DNA of 64,000 bases from Symsagittifera roscoffensis (taxonomy: Eukaryota > Xenacoelomorpha > Acoela > Convolutidae): assembly GCF_963678635.1 (NCBI RefSeq), contig NC_087062.1, positions 73,377,345-73,441,344 on the forward strand, read 5' to 3'. The position numbers were made by a program, and so were the translations under genes. The first letter of the stretch is position 1; every line of letters begins with the position of its first letter. Under the pieces are notes generated by a model. It was given only the letters and a program-made list of their open reading frames with translations. It was not told the origin of the DNA and made no database searches. Shown here piece by piece: positions 9,701-19,049 of the stretch.

Positions 9701-11064
9701 GACCTCTAAGGAACATCAAGCCTATTAAACTCTTAGACGGAGATTTCGATTCGACTCCTCTTCCACCATACGAAAAACTTGATTCTAACACTACTAGTGT
9801 ATTAGCTCAAAATGACAGTGTTGAAGTACATGGCATGTCGCACGATTATGCTCAGGCTAACAATCACAAGTCAAAACAAAGAAGTCCTAGAGTAAGAGAA
9901 CCGGAATTGAAAATAGTTGCATTTGATAATTTTGGCGAAACACCTGTTTTGGATCCCAGGCTGTACTGCCAAGTTGTTGTTATGCGAATGCTGGTGAATG
10001 ACTTCATGCCAGTAGAATTCACAATCGACCTATTCTCGGAAAAAGAAACAAAAAGTAACCAGGTTCTATCTAGTTTGAGCTTAAACGTGGTTAGTAATAG
10101 TAATATACTGGGTGATCAAGCTCTAGGGTCTCAGCTTTTGCAGCCGAATCATTTTGACCCGTTCAGTTTCTCGCCACCTCCAAATTTGAGTACAGATATT
10201 AGCCCACCAATGCCTGCATCCGTGGCAACCCTAGCGGATCCCAGAATACGATCTGGAAGGGTAACTAATCCACCAGTGATGCCAGTGCAGCTCCACGGGG
10301 ATCCGAGTAATACAACAAAGCTTAGAGAACCAATCTTTAACCAGGATAGAATGCCGGAACCCGAAGTTACACAAATGGCAACAGCTGATATTGATTATAG
10401 AACACTTCCTCGAGGAACCATTTTGAGCTCGTATCCACAATTCTCCGGTCCACGACACATATGCGCTCCCTCTATCAATCCCAAACTCCGTCCAAATCAT
10501 CCAATGTTCAGTGTTCCCATTGCTAAAACAGAATGCGTAATGCCAAACAGAGACGTCGACATGAGAATAATGAATCAGAGTGATGTGGCAACGCATCAAA
10601 CAAGTAGCATCGTCACAATGAACCAGCAGGGAAATGCACATAGCTCAAGTAGAAATAAAGATCAACCAATCCTTGCCTTGCCCTCTAATGGCAGTGAAGC
10701 TGACCGATTCCAACCAACAAACAATCTTGGGCCAATCATGTTTTCCTCTAACAAGCAAAAGCCAGAGCTATCAAATACTCGAGCGAACGTATCAAGAACT
10801 CAGTCAATGCCCAGAAAGCTTAGTAATTACAATCCAGCTTCTAACAACAAAATAATTGAGTCCGCGGATTGTCAAAACCGCGCTAAACCGCCTGGAAGAG
10901 CAAATAATTTTAATCCGATGACACCGGAATTTGAATTCTCTACATCTAGCTACACAGTTGGAACTGTTTCAGAGCACTGGGATGAACCCGAAATGTGTAC
11001 AGCTAAGCCGTCGCCTGAGATCAAAAAACCTAAAAAGAACCCATTAAAGCCAGAGTTTGATTGA
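6745..11064 (+). CDS. Large low-complexity charged protein, weakly ZC3H4/Su(s)-like
   Basis: A 1439-aa protein in one 4.3-kb exon, rich in Ser, Lys, Glu and Asn, with no signal peptide, membrane segment or recognised globular domain. An acidic N terminus contains EEGELVEEGEI (about residues 62-72). Residues 180-350 are Arg/Ser/Lys-rich with SR-like and poly-lysine stretches, probably nuclear. Three DPR boxes occur later: GLPDPRLL (about 950), VLDPRLYC (about 1070) and LADPRIRS (about 1165), with proline-rich sequence between. Acidic EEGEL/GEI boxes plus repeated DPRL motifs are also found in the ZC3H4/ZC3H6/Suppressor-of-sable proteins that restrain unproductive transcription. No CCCH zinc finger is present, so this is only a hint. 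A 5'UTR acceptor ends at 6686. It lies downstream of RPP21 on the same strand. Confidence 0.75.
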   Translation: MKTEVPCYDTSTESVPMSSIIHEADDQSEENSSDAKIEALVTFSLSNRIQNENNNKEADEKEEGELVEEGEILSSDSEEKATHKSSSNEKIEKISRKRSGSNISSTNEKESVSNFGFQGELPTADKGKKRKIDPIIYDVLGSENGLGNHESYNDGYLPMKHAYVSQYSYVSQIDESVEQLSQESSDFDDLRERLVRKHALQHNKINMQPQTQPKYTYLKRRLKCDNDDSSSEGEIQERLSSKVKNRRRNSEPRSEIVKLKSQVNRKFTFPKGKLIHSSLDGEIKDDDLKVSTKVSSKNSKKDKKKKDKRCESTESESRSSSVDSKSKKFRKKMSKKKAKLKKKLDKLQTEEPSANCCENVENELDKSLSVKVLQYDRVFSDKTEKTKSAVSHKPTTPSPRKTGILTSSNTISIGEKKPSASNTLTDFSVQNGWANLDFLMQQFVDYQFKALQEQQEKPIHSPVGPSSKTANVEIEISPNGAASAFENHQKTETYFNSKTSYCEFDNQYLKSQYRSSSDNEQDSLLVEPKSASFSKKNHQLKNRESLYHCGLASFVNEENLTVLTDQDSKKESNPKVCLNSHETVSSADKAPCLDVDKELDIFLETARNQSEIINAPSSLDAYIRQEKQKTGATKHRKEEHQKLPESERQCPKKTVPVQYSLKHINMNPNHVVETEQRRFSLSDQFRQQRAQTTSPNIAITLDMPEFISPVQNTAHMFEDDVFLRETYGRSNAKSTEANWVPEPVEIFSEEEVASFRNSSIERESCNESFETPTKTQVDQTTAIPQVVANYKIAKACFKTPLEVNATECDSNSGFESLTISPQKQFYDSAKVASQPNWFPAPSDKALNEPLEDEINNMNTDKIEIPESIKSMFAKNQVSQNDLIASSSVDILSNLNSKLAKHGDELNESFESAEAESDSKDEVKGTYEPFLRNLKIKKFADEQISLSGLPDPRLLASNRKLRASSFAKYFKRMKRWNKDSVIERSRRPLRNIKPIKLLDGDFDSTPLPPYEKLDSNTTSVLAQNDSVEVHGMSHDYAQANNHKSKQRSPRVREPELKIVAFDNFGETPVLDPRLYCQVVVMRMLVNDFMPVEFTIDLFSEKETKSNQVLSSLSLNVVSNSNILGDQALGSQLLQPNHFDPFSFSPPPNLSTDISPPMPASVATLADPRIRSGRVTNPPVMPVQLHGDPSNTTKLREPIFNQDRMPEPEVTQMATADIDYRTLPRGTILSSYPQFSGPRHICAPSINPKLRPNHPMFSVPIAKTECVMPNRDVDMRIMNQSDVATHQTSSIVTMNQQGNAHSSSRNKDQPILALPSNGSEADRFQPTNNLGPIMFSSNKQKPELSNTRANVSRTQSMPRKLSNYNPASNNKIIESADCQNRAKPPGRANNFNPMTPEFEFSTSSYTVGTVSEHWDEPEMCTAKPSPEIKKPKKNPLKPEFD

Positions 11065-11166
11065 AAATTGGGCAACAAAATTTTCTGTTAGTTAGAATTA
11101 TTTATATGGGCCTCTCAAATGCGGGTTCTTTCTTAAACTATCTACAGCAATGATCAATTCTTTCAT

Positions 11167-11172
11167 AATAAA
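11167..11172 (+). terminator. poly(A) signal AATAAA
   Basis: AATAAA about 100 nt after the stop of the 1439-aa ORF. Confidence 0.6.
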
Positions 11173-11514
11173 TTATTATGTTGACGATTTTTTCTAAGCT
11201 TCTTTTGAGATGGGTTAAAATATGCCGGACTAGCAAGAATAAGTTCCTTCAGCTTAATTGTTTTTTGATTTAACTAGTTATAATTTATGCATTAAGTTAT
11301 TGACCTTTTGCTTGACATATGTTTGAGAAGTTGGCATCTTTTCGAAAACACCAATTTAATGTCATTACACTTGCGATATCAAATGTTTTATAATTGCTAA
11401 CAAGATTTTTTTCCTGTTAGCAACTTCGTCAAAATTTGAGCTTGAACTTCTATTTTCAACTACTGCCTTCCAATACCGTATGGCATTGTTTTACTTTATT
11501 TTAGTTGTAGTGTA

Positions 11515-11518
<4 letters not shown>

Positions 11519-11584
<66 letters not shown>
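11519..11584. repeat. (TA)n microsatellite
   Basis: About 66 bp of uninterrupted TA dinucleotides. Confidence 0.98.
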
Positions 11585-11586
<2 letters not shown>

Positions 11587-11633
11587 AGCAGGTGTTTTGA
11601 ATAGTACTTTTTTGTTTTGCAAGTTTGTCGTAA

Positions 11634-11800
11634 CTGGGAACTAAACTTTTTTCCTTGGACAATTTTCGTTATAAATTTGCAAAAAATTGGACTTGCTTCA
11701 TTATAGAACCTGAGCAGCTGTCAGGATCTTTCCTCTTTTGCTTTGTGGTAAAGTGTGTTCTTCTGCATCCTAAGGTCAGGAGTTAGAATCCCGGCCTGAT
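11634..11800 (+). repeat. Candidate tRNA-derived SINE, copy 2
   Basis: The hairpin module CTGGGAACTAAAC...TTCCTTGG at 11634-11658 is followed about 85 nt later by a tRNA-like part with TTTGTGGTAAAGTG (A-box-like, about 11742) and GAGTTAGAATC (B-box-like, 11780-11790), then a T-rich tail. Same architecture as at 3273 and 42347. 11800-12750 shows no gene. Confidence 0.45.
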
Positions 11801-12755
11801 TTTTTTTTTATTGTATGAAATAGTTTTTCTTGATACGTTTTTTTTAAATCTTCGGGCTATCGTTTGGCTTGTTTCCAAAGTCTGTTTTTCTTTTGATTTA
11901 AATAATTTTGACTATGATTGAAAATCGGTCTGTAATTTGTATAATTACCGATTATGATTAAATTACTTTTTCGCGTAAATGGTTTCGGCGTACTTTTTAT
12001 CATATGTATCATCTTATGTATCGTTGTTTGATTAGCAAAAATAGATGTTTATGCTTTTACAAGATTCAGAGGTGAGTTGGAAGATAAGGCGTTCTCGGTG
12101 AAAAAGTCAGGCGCCTTAAAATTTAATCGTTAAAAGTTTTTTATGAAATCAATAATTTTTATGGCAATTTTGTTTCCGTTGTCGCCTGCGTTGATATACC
12201 TGTGTAAAATTGTACCAATGCTGACGTTTTGAAATATTCTTTTTGATTTTCAAATTTTGTTTTTGTGTTCATTTTGAACTAATACAAATGTCAAATTTCG
12301 AAGGTCATCTACGGTTTTTACCATGGGTATGTTGAAATGAGATACCATGGGTATCCCATTTTTCCCAACGCTTTTTTTTCAAAATCTTTCTGTTCCATTG
12401 TTATTTATCAACATATTTCACCCTGTACGTATAAGTTTCCTCTGAATGGATAAGTAATGAAAAGTGCAGTAATTTTTTGTCGCGATACTGCGTTTTTTCA
12501 AAATTAGAATTTTTATTAGAAAATTATAAAAAGCCATTTTTTATCCTTGAACTTATTTATAATATGTGAAGTGGAATTTTGTCCTACCAGCTTCTGGTTT
12601 AAGGTTTATGTTGTTGACCTGATACTACGATGATCTATAGCTCAGTAGTTTTAACATATGACCATTTTCGTTAAATTTGAGAGTTGACCGTTTTGTTGAG
12701 ACTGAAATGTATCGTATTTCAGATGTAATTTCTAAGTGTATGTTCATAGTTTTAG

Positions 12756-12816
12756 ACAGAATGAGCTGGTGGAACAGTATTGTCAAAATTCATCAGAGAA
12801 AATGTGCTTATGAGAT
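12756..12816 (+). CDS. Candidate short first coding exon, unknown protein
   Basis: A stretch flanked by a good acceptor (CATAGTTTTAG, ending 12755) and a consensus donor (GTGAGT from 12817). Its ATG at 12761, five nt after the acceptor, opens a frame reading MSWWNSIVKIHQRKCAYE and ends in phase 2. The acceptor-ATG layout matches the other genes of the window. Joining it to the acceptor at 14410 gives a stop after a few codons, so it is not the N terminus of the 14417 gene. A possible next exon lies near 13220-13255 before another GTGAGT. I do not recognise the protein. Confidence 0.3.
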
Positions 12817-14079
12817 GTGAGTCGTTAAAGTAATGTTTTGAAAAATGTTCAAAATAAGTAGTTTTTAGTACATTGACACTCTTTTTATGTTTCTGTTGGC
12901 TGTTTTTAGAATTGTCTCATGTCTCATTGTTAAGCGTCAAAGCACAAATCGAAGGCACTTTTTAAGCCATTATTTTTTTTCGTTTTTATTCCGGAAAAAT
13001 TGTTCACGCTCAATTTTTTTTCGCGGTTCGTTCGACTTCATTTTTAAAGTTGTCTTCAACTCAACTCAAATGGTTCTTGAATTGAAAGAGCTGTGTCTGT
13101 TGGCTATGTTTTGAGGTTTTTCTGTTGGCTATGTTTTGAGGTTGGCTATATTTTGAGGTTTTTGACTAATTGTTTCATCTACTTGCTTAGTTTTGTAGTG
13201 TTTGCCAGTTGTTTTGGTTTTCAAGGTTTTTCAGTTCGATATTGAAGTTTTCATGTGAGTCATCAGTTTTTTGAGGATAGAATTTTAACTATTTAAAAAT
13301 TTCTATGCGGGACTGTTAACTTCTTTCTGAGCACTAAAGTTAGCATAAGGTATTTTTCAATGCGGCTCTTTCAAATGCTTAATATAAGAAAAGACCTGAA
13401 GATGAAGCTACAGACCCAGTTTGAAGCTGCAGAATCATTTTTTCTAATGTGTAATATTACGGTGTGTTTCTGAGGCCAAATATGAAGCTCCAGGCCCCAA
13501 TTTAGGAGAAACGTCCTTTTTCTGAAATAGTTCTAAATTTCACAAAAGTTTTGTTTTTTCTTCGTTCAGTTTTGGTTTTTTTTTTTGAAAAGATCTTATG
13601 TAAAGTTTCAGAAAGCTTCAGCATTTGGCATGCCCTCTTATCAAAGCTAATCAATGAGAATACTGTTTTTTTTACAATTTTGAAATATAAATTGTTTTGC
13701 TGATATTCGAGAACCTTAAATTTCAGGTGATTCTTTTAGAAAACAGGAAATTCCTAAGATTTTGTTTTTCAGGTTACGGTTAAGACTTTTTATCCACAAG
13801 GGAAACACTAACATATGAACTGTTAAGCTTTTTACTGTTCAAGTGCAAGAGAACAAATTTTTTTTCCCTATATTAATAAAAATAATAGTATTATTATATT
13901 ATATATTATATTAATAATATTAATTAATATTTTTTTCTATATTAAGAAAAAGGTCTACAAATGCTTAAATAACCACAGAAGTGCATTTATACATATTAAT
14001 GAATTTGTGAATGCACATAGGTATTTATGCGTTTTTGAGCTCATTCATCTGGTAGAAGTTAGTTAATTTGCACTCTCCC

Positions 14080-14330
14080 ATTACAAACGTGAAACAGGCG
14101 CAAAAAACTGATCGATTTCTAGTTTCGCAAGTAATTTTAATTTTTAGATTTCGCAGCGGAATAAAAAAATACCCATCCATCTAGTTATCTTAATTTGATT
14201 ATCTTTATCAAAAATGTGGCAATCATAACTTGTTCTTGGAATTTAAAGAGCTGTAACCTGATATATTTTTTTTCATCTAAATTTCTGCTTACTTTCTTTT
14301 GGCTAATTTTTATGTGGCTAATTTTTGAGC
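14080..14330. repeat. CAGCGGAATAAA-core dispersed repeat, copy 4
   Basis: Carries the core GCAGCGGAATAAAA at about 14154 and the same following boxes as the cluster at 1900-2990. It ends about 80 nt before the next gene. 12820-14080 otherwise holds a short tandem of TCTGTTGGCTATGTTTTGAGG units at about 13095-13165 and AT-rich sequence. Confidence 0.55.
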
Positions 14331-14416
14331 CGAAAAAAAACAATTATTAGGTGAAGAGATGTTTCCATTCTGAATGATGTTTCTTAAAGTTCAGTGAAAT
14401 TAAATTTTAGGTTGGA

Positions 14417-16036
14417 ATGTCATATAATGCTCTGAATAGTCTTCAGAATCTGATCACATCAGCGACGTTTGGATCTGGTTTCAACAATCAACTTGGCAAT
14501 GGAAAGCTATCAATAGGGACTAGTTCAGAGAATGGTGCTCGAAATGCAACCCAAGATGGCTCTGTGGAACCGCGTGATTGCCTTGTTCCACCAATTTTAC
14601 GCTGTTCTGAACATCCTCAGCTCAATAAAAGGGCAACATATAAGTACTCTAGTTTTTCCAAGGCCAGTCAGCAGAAAAGTGTGTTATCAAATTCGAGGAA
14701 AAGAAAACCCACAGAAGCAGTAAATATCGACAGAGAAAAAGCTCGTCAAACATGCGATAACGCGGATCTCAATACGGAACCCAGATGTAAAATAGTTAAG
14801 TCAAAATGCAATATCAATAAAAATAAAGGATCAGAGAAACTGCCTGAAACATACTTATGTAGATCCCAAATAACGCATACTTCTGCAAACACGACTATTG
14901 CTAGAGGCCCAGACTTTACTGAGATTATGAAACGTGCTTGCCTCATGAAACAATCCAGCTATCAAACACCAGCCAACAAGTTCAATTCAGCTGACACAAG
15001 CTCGGTTAAAAATTCGCTGCCTAAGTCTGATGTCTGCCAGACGAAAAAAGACGCAAATTCAAGAGAAAATGAAAGATTTGTGGATAAAACCTCAGAACTT
15101 GTATCTGTGCGAAAAAATTATAAGTTAGCATCTGAACAAAATCAATGTGCACGTGCATCGCCTGATTTGATAAAAGTCGTGCCTGATTTGTCAAAAATTG
15201 CCCGCTTTTCGAGATCTAAAGAAGAATTAGTCGATTCATATTCAGATTTTGTATCTAATATTCAATTTGTACCCTATGTGCGTAAAACTCAAGAAGAGGC
15301 GGATCAGTTACACCTCAATGATGCTGAGAGAAGTTTTGAAACTTTGAATGAAAGTGCGCTCAGTTATAACCCTGAGCATAGTCGCGTACCAGAGGCCGAA
15401 TCGGATGGTTTTAATGCTGAAAGTTATCTAAAGCAGAAGTCAAATACGGGACTTAATTCGAGATTTCAAGTTGACGATTCAAGCTCATCGAGAATTTTAC
15501 CTCTCTCTGATCAGGCTTTGACGCAAGCTCACTTGCTGGGACTTTCGTTGAATAAGCCATCAACCAATAGCAAATCTTCATATGCAGTCGATTTCAAACT
15601 CAGCGTGGTCGAGTGGCTTATTGAAAATAATATGAATACGTGTTCAACAGCAGAGAAGTTTCAAATTAACCGAAAGCAGGTATACAGTTGGTACAAAGAT
15701 CGGGAAAAACTCAAGTCGTGGGCTACTAAAACGATCAAAAAAGGGACGAATAATAAAGGACCGTCGCGTAGATTGGTCAATAAATGTGAGTGGTCTAGGT
15801 ACAAGCAATTAGATGATCGAATATTCAACAGATGTGTGGTTGTCAATGACTTGATTACTGTGAATAACCAGGTTCTAAGATCTGTAGCAGCGGAAGAAGC
15901 GCGTGTACTGGGCTACAAAGAGTTCAAGGCGTCTTACAACTGGCTGAGTTTATGGAAAGAGAGAATGAAAAAGAGACACAATTTGAAAGTAGTAATCAAG
16001 AACAGACAAATTATTCAGTGGCAAAAACCTCCTTAA
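14417..16036 (+). CDS. Pogo/CENP-B-type DNA-binding protein, domesticated transposase DBD
   Basis: A 539-aa intronless ORF. The first 380 residues are Ser/Asn/Lys-rich and look disordered. The C-terminal 150 residues carry two DNA-binding helix-turn-helix units as in pogo/Tigger transposases and CENP-B: a Psq/Brinker-type HTH at about 389-435 (YAVDFKLSVVEWLIENN, then AEKFQINRKQVYSWYKDREKL) and a CENP-B/Tc5-type HTH at about 455-525, ending ASYNWLSLWKERMKKRHNL. No DDE catalytic domain follows; the protein stops 20 residues later. It is therefore best read as a host gene built from a transposase DNA-binding part, probably a nuclear sequence-specific factor. The ATG lies 6 nt after an acceptor (AAATTTTAG). 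UQCC1 starts 190 bp downstream on the same strand, and no AATAAA lies between. Confidence 0.8.
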   Translation: MSYNALNSLQNLITSATFGSGFNNQLGNGKLSIGTSSENGARNATQDGSVEPRDCLVPPILRCSEHPQLNKRATYKYSSFSKASQQKSVLSNSRKRKPTEAVNIDREKARQTCDNADLNTEPRCKIVKSKCNINKNKGSEKLPETYLCRSQITHTSANTTIARGPDFTEIMKRACLMKQSSYQTPANKFNSADTSSVKNSLPKSDVCQTKKDANSRENERFVDKTSELVSVRKNYKLASEQNQCARASPDLIKVVPDLSKIARFSRSKEELVDSYSDFVSNIQFVPYVRKTQEEADQLHLNDAERSFETLNESALSYNPEHSRVPEAESDGFNAESYLKQKSNTGLNSRFQVDDSSSSRILPLSDQALTQAHLLGLSLNKPSTNSKSSYAVDFKLSVVEWLIENNMNTCSTAEKFQINRKQVYSWYKDREKLKSWATKTIKKGTNNKGPSRRLVNKCEWSRYKQLDDRIFNRCVVVNDLITVNNQVLRSVAAEEARVLGYKEFKASYNWLSLWKERMKKRHNLKVVIKNRQIIQWQKPP

Positions 16037-16212
16037 GCTTTCTAGTTTCACCGAATTTATCAGGCCATGTAAATCATACGCGATGTTAGAGATTTAAGAT
16101 AGTTTTTAGTATCAAATAATTTGTACTTCTGTTTGGATTTCAGTTGAAAGTTGATTGGAAGACAGGTTTTAAAAGTTATGTGATCTGACGTTTTTCATTC
16201 TTCAGGTTTTCG

Positions 16213-16218
16213 ATGTGA
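16213..16218 (+). promoter_or_regulatory. Start-stop uORF (ATGTGA)
   Basis: ATGTGA lies 7 nt after the acceptor (CATTCTTCAG ending 16205) and 9 nt before the UQCC1 ATG. It is the second such element in the window. Confidence 0.25.
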
Positions 16219-16226
16219 CTTAAACA

Positions 16227-17165
16227 ATGTTGCGGGGTTCGCAATCCATGGGCAAATTGATTATCAGGCCGAGCACGCTTAGTTCAAAAATTTTACCCTA
16301 TGTTTCCAAAACCAGTGTATATCATTTGATTAGCAGGCCAGTCACATCTTCGAGACTAATTCACCAAAGTAGAGTTTCATTAAATGTAACAGAATCATAC
16401 CAACAGAAGTTGACAGAGTTGCAGTATTTGGGTGCAAGTCAGAAGAATGATACGTGGAGACCTCCTTTGAGAATTAAGTCAAAATCAGGACTCCTACGCA
16501 GGCTCAAATCTGTATTTCTACCTGGAGTGCACGAGTCAGAGCTGATGCTGAAAGTGTACAATGACATCACTGAAAATGCGGATTTGTTTCAAATTTGGTC
16601 ACATTGTGGAATGCCGGATAGGTTTACCTCTTGGATCTACATGGTCTACATGCACGTATGGTTGTACATTATAGCCTTGGAACAATACGAGGGTACAAAA
16701 CGGTGCAGAAATTTTCTCATAAAACACATGTGGGCTGATATCGAAGACAGGCGACGTCTTCTAAAAACAGCGACATTTTGGCGAAAATCGGATTTGCAGA
16801 ATTTAAATCTGGTTTTTCGGAATTTCATTATGCACATGGACATTGGTTACTTGCAGACTGATGTTGAATTGGGAGCTGCAGTGTATAAGTGGATCCTGAA
16901 CAATCATCACAAGGGTTTAGATGGCAAGCTAGAGGAGGGAGTTCAGTTGAAAAATACTCACGTCAGTTCGACGCCCGATGTAACCCTAGAAGGCGTAGAG
17001 CTGTTAGTGAAATATATTCGTTTTCATGCCAAGTACCTCACAGAACTGCTTCCAGAAGACCTTCTGCTAGAGAGAAGTCTGATCAACGAGCATTTTGACC
17101 CTGAAATTGACAAAGAAACTGTTGGATGGAAACCTTTGCGATTTTTCTTGAATCAAAGAGACTAA
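16227..17165 (+). CDS. UQCC1: Ubiquinol-cytochrome c reductase complex assembly factor 1 (Cbp3 family)
   Basis: A 312-aa mitochondrial chaperone. With its partner (UQCC2/Cbp6) it binds newly made cytochrome b and starts assembly of respiratory complex III. The N-terminal 60 residues are basic and hydroxylated with few acids, fitting a mitochondrial targeting peptide. The Ubiq_cyt_C_chap domain follows at about residues 125-230. Its hallmark is the MPDRFTSWIYMVYMHVWLYI stretch, then an E-G-x(5)-RNFLIKHMWADIEDR box matching the family's HVW...MWxDVxxR pattern, and a DLQNLNLVFRNFIMHMDIGY segment. Length fits animal homologues (about 300 aa). It is intronless, with an acceptor ending 21 nt before the ATG. 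It is the middle gene of a tight same-strand trio; COPZ starts 260 bp downstream. Confidence 0.88.
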   Translation: MLRGSQSMGKLIIRPSTLSSKILPYVSKTSVYHLISRPVTSSRLIHQSRVSLNVTESYQQKLTELQYLGASQKNDTWRPPLRIKSKSGLLRRLKSVFLPGVHESELMLKVYNDITENADLFQIWSHCGMPDRFTSWIYMVYMHVWLYIIALEQYEGTKRCRNFLIKHMWADIEDRRRLLKTATFWRKSDLQNLNLVFRNFIMHMDIGYLQTDVELGAAVYKWILNNHHKGLDGKLEEGVQLKNTHVSSTPDVTLEGVELLVKYIRFHAKYLTELLPEDLLLERSLINEHFDPEIDKETVGWKPLRFFLNQRD

Positions 17166-17425
17166 CTTTTGTTGCCTTAGAAAATAGCTAACGATAGGTC
17201 TTGGATAATTTAGGTTTGTTTTTCATATTTTGTCGAGGTAACGAGAAAAGGTAATTGGGTTTTGGACTTCATTCCTTTTTGTGGAAAATAAGTTGGCTGG
17301 AGTAAGCTCTTTCTTTTCGCAAGCTCACTACTCTCCGAGATGATACCAAAACGTTTTTGTTCGCGGTCAAAATTTGTCTCTTCTATACTCTGAAGCTGTA
17401 ACTGGTTCAAATTTCAGATTCGATC

Positions 17426-17632
17426 ATGCATCTGTCTGCTTTGGAACCCAAAATGGAGATGATCAAAGCCATCCTCATCCTGGACAATGACGGCAAAAGA
17501 CTATATGCCAAGTACTACGACCACAACCTCGCGTACGGAATCTCGGGAGCACCTCTTCCTCCCACGCTGGGGGGAATTTCTAACCCCCCTCAGGGGGAGT
17601 TTGAGAGAAAATTGTTCCAGAAAACTTACAAA
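17426..17632 (+). CDS. COPZ1: Coatomer subunit zeta, exon 1 of 3
   Basis: Three exons (17426-17632, 19050-19173, 19484-19755) join in frame to about 200 residues of the zeta subunit of COPI. This small longin-fold subunit pairs with gamma-COP in the coat that carries retrograde Golgi-to-ER vesicles. Exon 1 has the family start, an acidic-hydrophobic KAILILDNDGKRLYAKYY strand, then a Gly/Pro-rich insertion of about 15 residues not found in human COPZ1, and EFERKLFQKTYK. It ends at a GTAGGT donor in phase 0. The ATG lies 8 nt after an acceptor (CAAATTTCAG). It is the last gene of the possible operon with the pogo-type protein and UQCC1, and the only one of the three with a clear poly(A) signal. 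Confidence 0.93.
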
Positions 17633-18094
17633 GTAGGTTTTTAAAAGTTCAATAAGAGTGAATTGAATTATCATTCAACTGAAAAGTGTAAATCATTTGA
17701 AAAGGAGATTGCAGAATGTAGATTTTTTACGTTAGTTGTCAAGTTTTGAATGATTTTTTGTAAAAACATGAAAATTTTACAAGGAAATCTACTTGTGAAG
17801 ACCACTTCATTTATTGGCGTTATAGTTTATTCTTAACCCATGATACATTTTCAATTCCAAGTAGTTGGATTTAAAGCTGTGCGCAAAACGTATATTGAAT
17901 CAGGGATCCTCTTATCAAACTCGAAGGACACATGAACTGTAATTTAAGAAAATTTTATTTTAAAAAAATTAAGTGTATTTTCTTGATATTTATCAAAATG
18001 GTTTACCAAATTAATTTTCCGAGCTTTCCCTAGCCTCTGCAAACATCCTGCTTGACAAAATTTCCTGTGCAACTTGTTTGACATAAATATTGAT

Positions 18095-18158
18095 TTTAAA
18101 AGAACCGGATGGCGTTTATATTACGACCACGTCACGAAGGACGGGAAGGAACTATGGC
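18095..18158 (+). other. Coding-like fragment a inside COPZ intron 1
   Basis: An open segment reading DFKRTGWRLYYDHVTKDGKE then LW, ending at a possible GTACGA donor (18159). It would splice in phase with fragment b at 18398. I do not recognise the protein. It is not part of the COPZ reading frame. Confidence 0.3.
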
Positions 18159-18397
18159 GTACGAGTTTTTTTTTCCACGCAAATTAAGGTAACTTAGAGA
18201 AAGCTCGTAGATATTCAAATCTCGTGTAAATTAGTATGAAACTTCTTGCACATTTTTTGAAATTTGTTTTTGAAAGTCTGAATATAATGAAAAAGGTTTC
18301 ATATGATACCACACTCGATCCTACGAAATTTCTTTGACGTAACTTAAATCCTCGGGAAAAGTCGATTTTACGCCATAGATCCATCTCACTCTTCTAG

Positions 18398-18486
18398 ACA
18401 TGCAAAAGGTGAAGGAGATGTATTTAAGTAGGTCCAAAAAGGGAAAGATTATTAAATGGATCCTGAATGAGTGTTTTGCCAACATT
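18398..18486 (+). other. Coding-like fragment b inside COPZ intron 1, cut by a repeat
   Basis: It begins after a strong acceptor (CTCACTCTTCTAG) and reads HMQKVKEMYLSRSKKGKII then KWILNECFAN if joined in phase to fragment a. The similarity to coding sequence stops where the dispersed repeat at 18487 starts. It may be a broken nested gene or a captured exon. Confidence 0.3.
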
Positions 18487-19030
18487 GTTGTTCCGACTTT
18501 CGATACGAAAGTAACGGAATATTTGTGCTCGGGGTGGGTTTTTTTTTTCTTCAGACAAATTTCGACTTTTTAACTAGCCATTTTTGACGGAATTTTTTTA
18601 TATCATTCGAAAGGTATTGTTGTCCTGAGCTCAAATTTGAAAAGATATTTCTCCTGTGATCGTTTTTTGTAAAGTTACGGGGGTTTAAAGATTGCCATTT
18701 TGGCCAATTTGGGACAATTAACGCGCGATATATTTCGTGCTATTAACGCGTAAGCGGAGAGTTAATCCGTCTTAGAAATCGTTCCAAATTGGTTAAAAGA
18801 AGCTTATTTGCCATAATTGGTTTGTTACAAGGAGCGAAATCTATCCTTTTCTACTTTATATGGCGTGTGGGGGGATGATTTTCATTTAAAAAAAATCACA
18901 TTTTAGAAAAAAAAATTTTTTTTGTTTTATTTCATTGAGTTTTTTAATGTTATTACTGCTCCATAAACCTTAAAAGGCAGTCGGAACATTTAGGGCTTCG
19001 CCCTGATACGAGCAGTCTTGTTGATATTTC
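18487..19030 (+). mobile_element. Non-autonomous repeat element in COPZ intron 1, about 540 bp
   Basis: It starts with a near-palindromic hairpin (TTCCGACTTTCGATACGAAAG then TAACGGAA). It contains AATTAACGCGCGATATAT and ACGCGTAAGCGGAG, and ends with CGCCCTGATACGAGCAGTC. The same order of blocks is found inverted at 44207-44937, with decayed copies at 42107-42318 and 53690-53960. Its right end lies about 20 nt before the exon 2 acceptor of COPZ. Confidence 0.75.
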
Positions 19031-19049
19031 AAATTCATTGAGTTTTTAG

